Positions 38,409 to 48,286 of a stretch of 64,000 nt of DNA are shown in pieces (the stretch's first letter is position 1; each line of letters opens with the position of its first letter). The notes under the pieces are model-generated. The model made no database searches. It was given only the letters and a program-made list of their open reading frames with translations, and was not told the origin of the DNA. The DNA lies in NCBI GenBank assembly GCA_017307855.1, contig JAFKGD010000011.1:1-64000 (forward strand). Direction: 5' to 3'. Both the position numbers and the translations under genes were made by a program. The DNA comes from Burkholderiales bacterium. Lineage in GTDB: Bacteria; Pseudomonadota; Gammaproteobacteria; Burkholderiales; Burkholderiaceae_C.

Positions 38409-39443
38409 TCAGCCTTCGAACTGCGGCTGCAGCGGGCGGATGCGGCTCATCGCCATGGCGGCGGCGGCCGTGCGGGTCTCGACGCCGAGCTTGGCGAACA
38501 CCCGCTCCAGGTGCTTCTTCACCGTGGCCGGGCTGGCGCCCAGGATGTCGCCGATGTCGCGGTTGATCTTGCCCTTGACGACCCAGTAGAGCACCTCGGC
38601 CTCGCGGGCCGTGAGGCCGAAGGCCGTGGCCATGGCGTCGATCACCGAGGCGTCGTCTTCTTCGCGCATCACGATCAGCCAGTCGCCAGTGCCGCCCTCG
38701 TCGCCGGTCTGCCGGTGCAGCCGGAACGTGAGGCGGCAGGCGCCCTGCTCCACCGTGAGACGCGGCGGCTCGATGTGGGCCTGCGCGGCGGCCAGGTGGC
38801 GGCGCAGCCAGTCGACCACGGGTTGGGGCGTCACCGGCGCGGCCGTGCCGTAGTGCTTCATGAGCAGGTCGCGCGCCAGCGGCGTCTGCCACATCAGCCG
38901 GCCGTCGGATACGCGCACGGTGATGCTGGCGTAGCCGAAGGCGTCGAGTGCGTTGCGCGCCTGCCCGGCCTGGCGCGCCTGCGCCCGCGCGGCGCGCGCG
39001 GCGCCCAGGTGTACGCCCATGCGGGCCAGCACCTCGCGCGGCTTGATGGGCTTGGTGACGTAGTCCACGCCGCCCGACTGCAGGGCCGCCACCAGGTATT
39101 CGGTGTCGGTGAGGCCGGTCATGAAAATGATCGGAATCTGCGCCGTCGCCGGCTGCGCCTTCAGGCGCCGCGCCACCTCGAAGCCGTCCATGCCAGGCAT
39201 GACGGCGTCCAGCAGGATGACGTGCGGCTGCGCCTGCGCAGCCCGCGTCAGGGCGGCCTCGCCCGAGGTGGCCACCAGCACGGTGTAGCCCGATTCGTCG
39301 AGCGCGTCGTGCAGCACGGCCAGGTTGTCGGGCACGTCGTCCACGATCAGCACGACCTCGCCGTCGCCCAGCGGCAAGGTGGCAGGAGAGGCCGCGCCGG
39401 TGGCAGCCGGTGCCGTGGGCGACGCAGTGGCAGAGGGGTTCAT
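38409..39443 (-). CDS. LuxR-type response regulator, partner of the permease-kinase
   Basis: A 344-residue DNA-binding regulator: receiver at residues about 28-150 (VVLIVDDVPDNLAVLHDALD; phospho-acceptor Asp79 in LLDAVMPGMDG; switch Lys in YVTKPIKP), a PAS-like or unique middle region (ASITVRVSDGRLMWQTPLAR) and a C-terminal LuxR/NarL helix-turn-helix (LTAREAEVLYWVVKGKINRD, then ASPATVKKHLERVFAKLGV). Twenty bases after the hybrid kinase and cotranscribed with it. Position next to urease and the urea importer suggests it controls them; targets are not shown by sequence. Confidence 0.85.
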   Translation of the reverse strand: MNPSATASPTAPAATGAASPATLPLGDGEVVLIVDDVPDNLAVLHDALDESGYTVLVATSGEAALTRAAQAQPHVILLDAVMPGMDGFEVARRLKAQPATAQIPIIFMTGLTDTEYLVAALQSGGVDYVTKPIKPREVLARMGVHLGAARAARAQARQAGQARNALDAFGYASITVRVSDGRLMWQTPLARDLLMKHYGTAAPVTPQPVVDWLRRHLAAAQAHIEPPRLTVEQGACRLTFRLHRQTGDEGGTGDWLIVMREEDDASVIDAMATAFGLTAREAEVLYWVVKGKINRDIGDILGASPATVKKHLERVFAKLGVETRTAAAAMAMSRIRPLQPQFEG

Positions 39444-39463
39444 GGCAGTCGGAAGCAGTCCGT

Positions 39464-42400
39464 TCAGGGCACGCTCGCCGGCGGCGCGTCCGGCGCGGCG
39501 GCAAGCAGGTCGTCGATGGCTTCGAGGCGGAACTCGCGCGCCATCGCGCGCAGCCTTTCGGCAAGGGGTGCGCATTCGGGCTGCGCGGCTTCCATTTCGG
39601 CAATCTGGTTGACGATGCCGCGGTAATAGCCCAGCGCCACCACCTCGCGCAGCATCTGCAGGCGCTCGCGCGCCGGATAGGTCAGCGGCGCATCGGAGGC
39701 GTTCGCGGGTTCGGACGTGGGCGCCGCATGCTCCAGCCATTGCAGCGCCAGGCGGCGGCCCAGCCAGTCGAGCAGTTCGGCATGGCGCACGGGCTTGACG
39801 ATGAAGTCTTCGGGGCCGATGCCGGCGTCGTTCTCCAGGCCCTTGTCGAAGGCGTTGGCCGAGACGATGGCCACCTGCGTGCCTGCCCCCAGCCCGGCCG
39901 CGCGCATGCGCCGCAGCGTTTCCCATCCGTCGATGCCGGGCATGGCAAGGTCCATGAAGAGGGCGTCGGGCGCCAGGCCCGCGGCCAGCAGGTCGAGCGC
40001 GTCGTGGCCGCTGGCGGCCGTGCGCAACTCGAAGCCCAGCGGCTCCAGCAGGTTGACCAGCAGATCGCGATCGGCCTCTTCGTTGTCGACCACCAGCAGT
40101 TTGCGGCGCGGCCCGGCATAGCCGCGCCGGGGCTGGCGCACGGGCTCGGCGCTGTGTGCGGCCCCGGTCAACTCGGGCAGGAACAGGCGCACGCGGAAGG
40201 TGGCGCCCTGCCCCGGCGTGCTGTCCGCGCTGAGCTCGCCGCCCATGAGGTCGGTGAGCATCTTGGCGATGGTCAGGCCCAGGCCCGCGCCGGGCGCGGC
40301 CAGCGCGGCGCCATCGCCACGCGCGAAGGGCTCGAAGATCTTTTCCAGCTCGCCGGCCGGAAGGCCCGGACCGGTGTCGGCGATCTCGACCAGCGCCATC
40401 TCGCGCGCGTAGCGTACGCGCAGGCTCACGCCGCCGCGCTGGGTGAACTTGACGGCATTGCCCAGCAGGTTGATGAGGATCTGGCGCACGCGCTTCTCGT
40501 CGGCGCGCACCAGCGCGGGCAGCCGCCCGTCGGCCGTGAAGCGGAACGACAGGCCGCGCGCGGTGGCCTGCGGCTCGAACATGCCTGCCATCTCCTGGAT
40601 GCAGTCGGCGAAACGCATGGGCTTGAGGTCGAGCGTGAGCTTGCCCGCCTCGATGCGGGCAATGTCCAGCGTGCCCTCGATCAGCGACAGCAGGTGCTCG
40701 CCGCCGCGCCGGATCACGTTGACGGCCTGGCGCCGGTGTGCGGGCACCGACGGGTCTTCGCCCATCAGCTGCGCATAGCCCAGGATGCTGTTGAGCGGCG
40801 TGCGCAGCTCGTGGCTGATGGCGCTGAGGTACCGGCTCTTGGCCTGGTTGGCATGCTCGGCGGCATGCTGGGCGCGCTCGGCTTCGAGCCTGGCGCGCTG
40901 CAGCGCCTCGTCGGTGAGGCGGTGCGATTCGATCTCGCGCATCAGCAGATGGGTCTGGCGGTTGGACTCTTCCTGCGCCACCTGCCGGCTCTTGTGCGCG
41001 AGCACCAGCCACCAGGCCACGATGCCGGCGATGAGGATGAGGGCCAGATAGGCCTTGAGGAAGCCCAGCCCCAGCGCGTGGCTGGCCAGTCCCTCGCCGC
41101 GCAGCACGCCCGCTGGCGAGAACATCTGCTGCGCCGATTCCTGCAGTGCCCGCAGCTCCTGGTGGTAGAGCAGCCCGAACACCGCCGCCAGCAGCGGCAC
41201 GATCACCAGCATGAGGAGGAGGTAGTGGCCCAGGCCGGTGTCGAGGTAAGGCCAGATGCGGCGCGGCAGCAGCCAGCGCAAAGCGCCCGACCACTGGGCC
41301 GACAGGCTCGCGTGCGGCTTGCACAGGTCGCCGCAGCGCGCATCGAGCGTGCAGCAGAGCGAACAGATCGCGCCCTGGTAGGCCGGGCAATGGGCCATGT
41401 CCGGGCCCTCATACTCGCGCTCGCATATCGTGCAGCGCTGCGTGACCAGCACGGGAGCGGTAAAGGACGTGGCGGGGGTGGCCGCAGAGCGCTGCCAGCG
41501 CAGCGGCTGCTCCTGCTGCGGGCCGCGTGCAATGTAGTAGCGGCCCTTCGTGAGCCACGCGATCAGCGGCGACGTGACCAGCGCCGTGCCCAGCGCGATG
41601 AGCGCCGAGAACGCCTGCGCCATGGGCCCGAACAGCCCCAGGTGCGCCAGCATCGACAGCGCCGAGGCCAACACCATCGCGCCCACGCCCACCGGGTTGA
41701 TGTCGTAGAGGTAGGCGCGCTTGAACTCGATGCCGCGCGGCGACAGGCCCAGCGGTTTGTTGATGACCAGGTCGGCCACCACGGCCATCATCCAGGCGAT
41801 GGCGATGTTGGAGTAGAGGCCCAGCACGTCGCCCAGCGCCTCGAACACGTTCATCTCCATCAGCATGAAGGCGATCAGCGTGTTGAACACCACCCATACC
41901 ACGCGACCGGGGTGGCTGTGCGTGAGGCGCGAGAAGAAGTTGCTCCAGGCCAGCGAACCGGCATACGCATTGGTGACGTTGATCTTGAGCTGCGACACCA
42001 CCACGAACAGCGCCGTCGCCGCCACCGCCAGGCCGTAGTGCGGAAACACGTATTCGTAAGCCGCCAGGTACATCTGGTTGGGATCGACCGCGCGCTCGGT
42101 CGGCACCATGTGGGTGATCGCCAGGTACGCCAGCAACGCGCCGCCCAGCATCTTGACCACGCCCAGCACCACCCATCCCGGGCCGCCCGCCAGCACGCCG
42201 GCCCACCAACGCACGCGGCCGCCGAACGCGGGTTGCGGCATGAAGCGCAGGTAGTCGGCCTGCTCGCCCATCTGCGTGATGAGCGCGATGCCCACTGTCA
42301 ATGCGGCACCAAACAAGGGCATGCTGAAGCCATCCACGGTGCCTTTCTCACCTTTGTAGTGCGTGATGCCCGCGAATGCCCCAGGATCGAGCGCCAGCAC

Positions 42401-43039
42401 GAACGCGAACGGCACGATCAGCATCAGCAGCCACAGCGGCTGCGTCCACAACTGCAGGCGGCTGATCGCCGAGACACCGTGCGTGACCAGCGGAATGACC
42501 ACCAGCGCGCAGATCAGATAACCCCAGCTCGGCGGAATGCCCAGCGCCAGCTCTAGCGCATAGGCCATCACGGCAGCCTCCAGCGCAAAGAAGATGAAGG
42601 TGAAGCTGGCGTAGATCAGCGACGTGATGGTCGAGCCGATGTAGCCGAAGCCCGCGCCGCGTGTGAGCAGGTCCATGTCGACGCCATAGCGCGCGGCGTA
42701 GATGCTGATGGGAAGCCCGGCCGCGAAGATGATGAGCCCGGTGGCCAGGATGGCCCAGAACGCATTGGCGAAGCCGTACTGCACCAGCAGGGTGGCGCCC
42801 ACGGCCTCCAGGATGAGGAAGGAGGCCGCGCCGAATGCCGTGTTGGCCACCCGCCACTCCGACCATTTGCGGAAACGCTGCGGGGTATAGCGCAGCGCGT
42901 AGTCCTCCATGGTCTCGCTGGCCACCCAGCTGTTGTAGTCGCGCCGGACCTTGACCACGCGCTGCGGCGCCTCGCCGCCATCGGCCGCGTCGGCGGTGGC
43001 CGGCAAGGTGTCGGCAGGAATCGGAGGGTGGGCGCTCAC
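39464..43039 (-). CDS. Hybrid histidine kinase with NCS1/cytosine-permease-like transporter as sensor
   Basis: About 1191 residues from the GTG used here. Residues about 30-510 form a complete NCS1 (purine-cytosine permease-like) transporter of about 12 helices ([40 protein letters not shown]). Then a nine-cysteine module (about 535-575), two more helices (about 600-715), a coiled linker, the DHp box [19 protein letters not shown] with phospho-His743, HATPase with NLLGNAVKF and [12 protein letters not shown], a receiver with Asp1030 ([12 protein letters not shown]) and an Hpt-like helical tail. It should sense, and perhaps import, a nitrogenous solute. The frame is open to 43180, only eight bases from ureA, so a downstream start is more likely; exact start is uncertain. 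Divergent from ureA. Confidence 0.88.
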   Translation of the reverse strand: MSAHPPIPADTLPATADAADGGEAPQRVVKVRRDYNSWVASETMEDYALRYTPQRFRKWSEWRVANTAFGAASFLILEAVGATLLVQYGFANAFWAILATGLIIFAAGLPISIYAARYGVDMDLLTRGAGFGYIGSTITSLIYASFTFIFFALEAAVMAYALELALGIPPSWGYLICALVVIPLVTHGVSAISRLQLWTQPLWLLMLIVPFAFVLALDPGAFAGITHYKGEKGTVDGFSMPLFGAALTVGIALITQMGEQADYLRFMPQPAFGGRVRWWAGVLAGGPGWVVLGVVKMLGGALLAYLAITHMVPTERAVDPNQMYLAAYEYVFPHYGLAVAATALFVVVSQLKINVTNAYAGSLAWSNFFSRLTHSHPGRVVWVVFNTLIAFMLMEMNVFEALGDVLGLYSNIAIAWMMAVVADLVINKPLGLSPRGIEFKRAYLYDINPVGVGAMVLASALSMLAHLGLFGPMAQAFSALIALGTALVTSPLIAWLTKGRYYIARGPQQEQPLRWQRSAATPATSFTAPVLVTQRCTICEREYEGPDMAHCPAYQGAICSLCCTLDARCGDLCKPHASLSAQWSGALRWLLPRRIWPYLDTGLGHYLLLMLVIVPLLAAVFGLLYHQELRALQESAQQMFSPAGVLRGEGLASHALGLGFLKAYLALILIAGIVAWWLVLAHKSRQVAQEESNRQTHLLMREIESHRLTDEALQRARLEAERAQHAAEHANQAKSRYLSAISHELRTPLNSILGYAQLMGEDPSVPAHRRQAVNVIRRGGEHLLSLIEGTLDIARIEAGKLTLDLKPMRFADCIQEMAGMFEPQATARGLSFRFTADGRLPALVRADEKRVRQILINLLGNAVKFTQRGGVSLRVRYAREMALVEIADTGPGLPAGELEKIFEPFARGDGAALAAPGAGLGLTIAKMLTDLMGGELSADSTPGQGATFRVRLFLPELTGAAHSAEPVRQPRRGYAGPRRKLLVVDNEEADRDLLVNLLEPLGFELRTAASGHDALDLLAAGLAPDALFMDLAMPGIDGWETLRRMRAAGLGAGTQVAIVSANAFDKGLENDAGIGPEDFIVKPVRHAELLDWLGRRLALQWLEHAAPTSEPANASDAPLTYPARERLQMLREVVALGYYRGIVNQIAEMEAAQPECAPLAERLRAMAREFRLEAIDDLLAAAPDAPPASVP

Positions 43040-43188
43040 GCCAGCAGCGGTGCAGCTTCCGTGCCATTGAAGGCCGGTCGGGCCGCTGCAGGGCGGCGAC
43101 GCCGTTTCCACGCTGCCGCAGGGGTGGCCCGGCATGGGCCTTGCAACGTCCCCATAATTGTCCGCATCGCCCCCAGACATCGCAGGCC

Positions 43189-43491
43189 ATGGAACTCACC
43201 CCCCGGGAAAAAGACAAGCTCCTCCTCTTCACCGCCGCGCTGCTGGCCGAGCGCCGCCGCGCACGCGGCCTCAAGCTCAACTATCCGGAAGCCATCGCGC
43301 TGATCTCGGCCGCCGTCATGGAAGGCGCGCGCGACGGCAAGAGCGTGGCCCAGCTCATGAGCGAAGGCCGCACGGTGCTCGCGCGCGAGGACGTGATGGA
43401 GGGCGTGCCCGAGATGATCCCCGACATCCAGGTCGAGGCCACCTTCCCTGACGGCACCAAGCTCGTCACGGTGCATCAACCCATCCCCTGA
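43189..43491 (+). CDS. ureA: Urease subunit gamma
   Basis: A 100-residue urease gamma chain ([60 protein letters not shown]). Part of the (UreABC)3 enzyme that splits urea to ammonia and carbamate. First gene of the urease run; the gene normally before it in this order, ureD, is not here and the permease-kinase takes its place in divergent orientation. Confidence 0.97.
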   Translation: MELTPREKDKLLLFTAALLAERRRARGLKLNYPEAIALISAAVMEGARDGKSVAQLMSEGRTVLAREDVMEGVPEMIPDIQVEATFPDGTKLVTVHQPIP

Positions 43492-43501
43492 GGCGGCAAC
43501 C

Positions 43502-43807
43502 ATGATCCCCGGTGAACTCATCGTCGATGGCGACGACCACGTGCTCAACCCCGGTCGCCGCACGCTGACCGTGCGGGTGCTGAATACAGCGAGCCGTCCC
43601 ATCCAGGTGGGCTCGCACTACCACTTCGCGGAAACCAACGGCGCGCTCGACTTCGACCGAGCCGCCGCGCGCGGCATGCGCCTGAACATCGCCTCGGGCA
43701 CGGCCGTGCGCTTCGAGCCCGGCCAGCAGCGCACCGTCGAGCTGGTCGACCTCGGGGGAGATCGCGTGGTGTACGGATTCCGCGGCCTGGTCCAGGGCGC
43801 GCTCTGA
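43502..43807 (+). CDS. ureB: Urease subunit beta
   Basis: A 101-residue urease beta chain with the family pieces [39 protein letters not shown] and [16 protein letters not shown]. Short form without the Helicobacter fusion to gamma. Ten bases after ureA. Confidence 0.97.
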   Translation: MIPGELIVDGDDHVLNPGRRTLTVRVLNTASRPIQVGSHYHFAETNGALDFDRAAARGMRLNIASGTAVRFEPGQQRTVELVDLGGDRVVYGFRGLVQGAL

Positions 43808-43832
43808 GCGAGACAGGGAAAGAACACACGAC

Positions 43833-45551
43833 ATGGCAACCATCTCCCGCCGCGCCTACGCGGAAATCTTCGGCCCCACCGTCGGCGACCGCGTGCGCCT
43901 GGCCGACACCGACCTCGTCATCGAAGTCGAGAAAGACTTCACCCTGGCCGCCGGTGGCTACGGCGAGGAAGTGAAGTTCGGCGGCGGCAAGACCATCCGC
44001 GACGGCATGGCGCAATCGCAGCGCACCAACCACTCGGGCGCGATGGACTGCGTGATGACCAACGCGCTCGTCCTAGACCACTGGGGCATCGTCAAGGCCG
44101 ACATCGGCATCAAGGACGGCCGCATCGCCGCCATCGGCAAGGCCGGCAACCCCGACACGCAGCCCGGTGTGAACATCGTCATCGGCCCGGGCACCGAGAT
44201 CATCAGTTGCGAAGGCAACATCGTCACGGCCGGCGGCATCGACAGCCACATCCACTTCATCAGCCCGCAGCAGATCGAAGAAGCCCTGTGCTCGGGCGTG
44301 ACCACCATGCTCGGCGGCGGCACCGGCCCGGCCACCGGCACCTTCGCCACCACCTGCACGCCGGGCCCGTGGAACATCGAGCGCATGCTGCAGGCGGCCG
44401 ATGCCTTCCCGATGAACCTGGGCTTTCTGGGCAAGGGCAACGCGAGCCGGCCCGAGGCGCTGCGCGAGCAGATCGACGCGGGCGTCATCGGTCTGAAGCT
44501 GCACGAAGACTGGGGCACCACGCCTTCGGCCATCAGCAACTGCCTGGACGTGGCAGACGAAACCGACACGCAGGTGGCTATCCACTCTGACACGCTCAAC
44601 GAATCCGGCTTCGTGGAAGACACCATCGCCGCCACCAAGGGACGCGCGCTGTGCGCCTTCCACACCGAAGGCGCGGGCGGCGGGCACGCGCCCGACATCC
44701 TGCGCGTGGTGGGCGAGGCCAACTTCCTGCCCTCGTCCACGAACCCCACGATGCCCTATACGGTGAACACGCTGGACGAGCACGTGGACATGCTCATGGT
44801 GTGCCATCACCTGGACGCCGGCATCGCCGAAGACCTGGCCTTCGCCGAAAGCCGCATCCGCAAGGAAACCATCGCAGCCGAGGACATCCTGCACGACATC
44901 GGCGCCATCAGCATGATGAGCAGCGACTCGCAGGCCATGGGCCGCGTGGGCGAGGTCATCCTGCGTACCTGGCAGACGGCGCACAAGATGAAGCAGCAGC
45001 GTGGCACGCTGCCCGAGGACAGCAGCAGGAACGACAACTTCCGCGCCAAGCGCTACGTCGCCAAATACACGATCAACCCGGCCATCTCGCACGGCATCAG
45101 CCACGAGGTGGGCAGCATCGAGGTGGGCAAGTGGGCCGACCTGGTGGTATTCAAGCCGGCCTTCTTCGGCGTCAAGCCCGCGCTCATCCTCAAGGGGGGC
45201 TTCATCGCATTCGCCGCCATGGGCGATCCCAACGCTTCCATTCCCACGCCGCAACCCGTGCACTACCGGCCGATGTTCGGCGCCTTCGGCGGCGCGCTGC
45301 ACAGGAGCTCGTTCACCTTCGTGTCGCAATCCGCACACGGCCTGGGCGTGCACGAACGTGTGGGCATGAAGAAGAACGTGGGCGTGGTGAAGAACATCCG
45401 CCAGGTGCGCAAGCAGCACCTCATCCACAACGGCGCGTTGCCGGTGATGGAGATCGATCCGCAGACCTACGCCGTGCGCGCCGACGGCGTGCTGCTCACC
45501 TGCGAACCGGCGAAGTCGCTGCCGATGGCTCAGCGGTACTTCCTGTTCTGA
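43833..45551 (+). CDS. ureC: Urease subunit alpha (catalytic)
   Basis: A 572-residue catalytic chain. All nickel ligands are present: His139 and His141 (DSHIHF), carbamylated Lys222 and nearby His224 (GLKLHEDWG), His251 (AIHSDTLNE), His277 ([11 protein letters not shown]) and Asp365 ([10 protein letters not shown]). The mobile flap Cys324 and His325 ([10 protein letters not shown]) are also intact. Activation needs the UreEFG chaperones encoded just after it and UreD, which is not in the window. No break or odd residue seen. Confidence 0.98.
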   Translation: MATISRRAYAEIFGPTVGDRVRLADTDLVIEVEKDFTLAAGGYGEEVKFGGGKTIRDGMAQSQRTNHSGAMDCVMTNALVLDHWGIVKADIGIKDGRIAAIGKAGNPDTQPGVNIVIGPGTEIISCEGNIVTAGGIDSHIHFISPQQIEEALCSGVTTMLGGGTGPATGTFATTCTPGPWNIERMLQAADAFPMNLGFLGKGNASRPEALREQIDAGVIGLKLHEDWGTTPSAISNCLDVADETDTQVAIHSDTLNESGFVEDTIAATKGRALCAFHTEGAGGGHAPDILRVVGEANFLPSSTNPTMPYTVNTLDEHVDMLMVCHHLDAGIAEDLAFAESRIRKETIAAEDILHDIGAISMMSSDSQAMGRVGEVILRTWQTAHKMKQQRGTLPEDSSRNDNFRAKRYVAKYTINPAISHGISHEVGSIEVGKWADLVVFKPAFFGVKPALILKGGFIAFAAMGDPNASIPTPQPVHYRPMFGAFGGALHRSSFTFVSQSAHGLGVHERVGMKKNVGVVKNIRQVRKQHLIHNGALPVMEIDPQTYAVRADGVLLTCEPAKSLPMAQRYFLF

Positions 45552-45646
45552 ACGCGCGGCTGGGCACGGTGCGCCCGGCCCTCTCGCATCGGCCCGGTAT
45601 AACAGCGCCTCACCTTCAAGCGTGTCCGCCCGGACCTCTTCCTTCC

Positions 45647-46252
45647 ATGCTCCAGGTCTCCAGACTCATTCCCGCCGGCCAGGGCCTCGCGCCCGTGCTG
45701 CTCAAACGCGCGGCCACCGTCCAGCTCGACTGGGACGTGCGCCAGAAAAGCCGCTTCGACGCCACCGATAGCCAGGGCCGCGCTCTGGGCGTGTTCCTGC
45801 CACGCGGCACGCTGGTGCGCGGCGGCGATGTGCTGGTGGCCGCCGACGGCTCGCTGATCCGCGTGGTGGCTGCGCCGCAGCCGGTGCTCGTCATCACGCA
45901 CTGCACCGAACACGGCACGCCGTTCGACCTGCTGCGCGCCGCCTATCACCTGGGCAACCGGCACGTGCCGATCGAGCTCACGCCCACGCACCTGAAGATC
46001 GAGCCTGACCACGTGCTGGCAGACATGCTGCGCGCGATGCACCTGATCGTGCGCGCGGCCGACGAGGCGTTCGAGCCCGAGGGCGGCGCCTACGGCGCAC
46101 ACAGCGCGTCGCATGGACACGGCCATGGGCATTCGCACGACCACGGCGACAGCCATGGGCACGGCCACGCGGATGGCCATTCCCACGACCACGCCCATCC
46201 GCATGAAGGACACGATCACGGCCATGACCACGGCCACCGCCATCCGCACTGA
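45647..46252 (+). CDS. ureE: Urease nickel chaperone UreE with long His tail
   Basis: A 201-residue metallochaperone: the N-terminal peptide-binding domain, the C-terminal metal domain with the conserved [10 protein letters not shown], and a tail of about 48 residues with 21 histidines alternating with Gly/Asp/Ser. Such tails, as in Klebsiella, hold several nickel ions. The start follows a 95-base gap after ureC. The stop lies inside ureF, which begins in another frame within the His-tail coding DNA. Confidence 0.95.
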   Translation: MLQVSRLIPAGQGLAPVLLKRAATVQLDWDVRQKSRFDATDSQGRALGVFLPRGTLVRGGDVLVAADGSLIRVVAAPQPVLVITHCTEHGTPFDLLRAAYHLGNRHVPIELTPTHLKIEPDHVLADMLRAMHLIVRAADEAFEPEGGAYGAHSASHGHGHGHSHDHGDSHGHGHADGHSHDHAHPHEGHDHGHDHGHRHPH

Positions 46253-46937
46253 CGTGCCTGCCGCCGCACTGGATGCGGCGAGCCTGCTCGACCTGATCTG
46301 GCTCGCCTCGCCCGCGCTGCCGGTGGGCGGCTTCTCGTACTCCGAAGGGCTGGAGGCCGCCGTCGAATGGGCCGGCGTGAAGGACGAGGCATCGGCCGCG
46401 CTCTGGCTGGTCGACCAGTTGCACCTGACATTCGCACGCGCCGATCTCGCCGTGCTGGCGCAAGCCGTGCCGGCCTGGCGCGCCAACGACCGCGAACGCC
46501 TGACGCACCTCACCGCCTGGGTGCTCGCCACGCGCGAGAGCGCCGAGTTGCGGCTGCAGACCGAGCAGATGGGTCGCTCGTTCGTCGAGTGGCTCAAGCT
46601 GCGGCACGCCGACGCGGCCTCCTGCTTTGCCGGCCTGCCAGCCACCTACCCCGTGGCCTTCGCCTTCGCCGTGTCGCGCACGGGCGCCCCGGTGCGCGAT
46701 GCCGCTCTGGCCTTCGCCTTCGGCTGGGCCGAGAACATGGTGGCGGCGGCCGTGCGCGCCGTGCCGCTGGGCCAGAGCGCGGGCCAGCGCATCCTGGCGA
46801 GGCTGGCGGCCGACATTCCCGCCGCCGTCGATACCGCCATCGCCCTGGCCGACGATGCGCGCCAGGCTTTCTCGCCGCGCCTGGCCATCCTCTCGGCGCG
46901 GCACGAAACACAATACTCACGGCTGTTCCGCAGCTGA
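46224..46937 (+). CDS. ureF: Urease accessory protein UreF
   Basis: A 237-residue all-helical GTPase-assisting protein ([40 protein letters not shown]), which with UreD and UreG builds the nickel site of UreC. The start is uncertain because several ATGs lie in the Thr-rich reading of the UreE His-tail DNA; this one follows AAGGA at a somewhat long distance and gives normal length. Overlaps ureE by 29 bases. Confidence 0.93.
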   Translation: MTTATAIRTDVPAAALDAASLLDLIWLASPALPVGGFSYSEGLEAAVEWAGVKDEASAALWLVDQLHLTFARADLAVLAQAVPAWRANDRERLTHLTAWVLATRESAELRLQTEQMGRSFVEWLKLRHADAASCFAGLPATYPVAFAFAVSRTGAPVRDAALAFAFGWAENMVAAAVRAVPLGQSAGQRILARLAADIPAAVDTAIALADDARQAFSPRLAILSARHETQYSRLFRS

Positions 46938-46965
46938 CCCCTCCCCTTCCCCAAGGACGACAACC

Positions 46966-47616
46966 ATGGCCTCCGCCCTGCATCACATTCCCAACCGCAC
47001 CAAGAAGCTGCCGCCGCTGCGCGTGGGCATCGGCGGGCCGGTCGGCTCCGGCAAGACCACATTGCTCGAGATGCTGTGCAAGGCCATGCGCGACAGGTGG
47101 GACCTGATCGCCATCACCAACGACATCTACACCAAGGAAGACCAGCGCCTGCTCACGGTCAGCGGCGCGCTGCCGCCCGAGCGCATCATGGGCGTGGAGA
47201 CCGGCGGCTGCCCGCACACCGCCATCCGCGAGGACTGCTCGATCAACCTCGAAGCCATCGACCGCATGCTGGCCGAGCATCCCGATGCCGACGTGGTGTT
47301 CGTCGAATCGGGCGGCGACAACCTGGCGGCCACCTTCAGCCCCGAACTGTCCGACCTCACCATCTACGTGATCGACGTCGCTGCGGGCGAGAAGATCCCG
47401 CGCAAGGGCGGTCCGGGCATCACCAAGAGCGATCTGTTCGTCATCAACAAGACCGATCTCGCGCCGCACGTGGGCGCCAACCTCGACGTGATGGAGTCAG
47501 ACACGCGCCGCATGCGGCCCACCAAGCCGTTCGTGATGACCAACCTCAAGACGCTCTCGGGTCTGGACGAGGTGGTGTCTTTCATCGAGAAGCGCGGCAT
47601 GCTCGCCGCCGCCTGA
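46966..47616 (+). CDS. ureG: Urease accessory GTPase UreG
   Basis: A 216-residue SIMIBI GTPase with P-loop [12 protein letters not shown] (Lys30), the nickel motif [13 protein letters not shown] (Cys-Pro-His) and the guanine motif [10 protein letters not shown]. It delivers nickel to UreC by GTP hydrolysis in complex with UreF and UreD. AAGGAC lies before the ATG. Confidence 0.97.
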   Translation: MASALHHIPNRTKKLPPLRVGIGGPVGSGKTTLLEMLCKAMRDRWDLIAITNDIYTKEDQRLLTVSGALPPERIMGVETGGCPHTAIREDCSINLEAIDRMLAEHPDADVVFVESGGDNLAATFSPELSDLTIYVIDVAAGEKIPRKGGPGITKSDLFVINKTDLAPHVGANLDVMESDTRRMRPTKPFVMTNLKTLSGLDEVVSFIEKRGMLAAA

Positions 47617-47643
47617 ACCACGCCACCGCGCATCGAGTCCGCC

Positions 47644-48180
47644 ATGCAGCGCTTCACCATCTCGCTCGACGACGATCTGGCCCGGCAGTTCGACGAGATG
47701 ATCGCCGCGCGCAGCTACGGCAACCGCAGCGAGGCGGTGCGCGACCTGCTGCGTCATGAGCTCGGCCACGCCCGGCTCGAGGCCCCGTCAGGCTCGGCCG
47801 CCGCCGCGCGCTGGTGCGTGGCCAGCGTGAGCTACGTGTACGACCATCACGAGCACAGCGTCTCCACCCGCGTGATGAGCCTGCAGCACGACCAGCACGA
47901 CCTGGTGGTGACCAGCCTGCACACGCACCTGGATCATGACCATTGCATGGAGACGGTGGTGCTGCGCGGCCCCACGGCGGCCGTGCAGGCGTTCGCGCAG
48001 CAGCTCGTCGCACTGCGCGGCGTGCGCCACGGCAAGGTTCATCTGGTGCCGCTGGCGGAAGACGCGGGCCACACGCATCCGCATCCACACGTCGACGGCC
48101 ACGCCCATGAGCATGAGCGCGCAGGCGTTGACGCTGCAGCGGTGCCTGCGCGCCACACGCATCTCAAGCCGCTCAACTGA
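47644..48180 (+). CDS. nikR: Nickel-responsive regulator NikR
   Basis: A 178-residue repressor: ribbon-helix-helix (MQRFTISLDDDLARQFDEMI, YGNRSEAVRDLLRHEL) followed by an ACT-like nickel domain with the square-planar ligand set His82, His93, His95 and Cys101 at the same spacing as E. coli NikR. A His-rich extension of about 40 residues at the C-terminus is unusual and may bind more metal. It starts 27 bases after ureG and so is probably made with urease, linking nickel supply to urease production. Confidence 0.95.
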   Translation: MQRFTISLDDDLARQFDEMIAARSYGNRSEAVRDLLRHELGHARLEAPSGSAAAARWCVASVSYVYDHHEHSVSTRVMSLQHDQHDLVVTSLHTHLDHDHCMETVVLRGPTAAVQAFAQQLVALRGVRHGKVHLVPLAEDAGHTHPHPHVDGHAHEHERAGVDAAAVPARHTHLKPLN

Positions 48181-48286
48181 GCCGGCACGCGCATCCGGCA
48201 CCGCCTGGCCCGGTTATCGGCGCTGTCCGACACACACGGAGGGCGTGCACGCGGACACTGCGGGCTAAGGCGACGCGCCGTCCCCC

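Noticed and set aside
39410-42556. A 1048-codon plus-strand open frame across the permease-kinase gene
   Set aside because: Shadow of the kinase gene; Gln/His/Arg-rich with no domain or membrane pattern.
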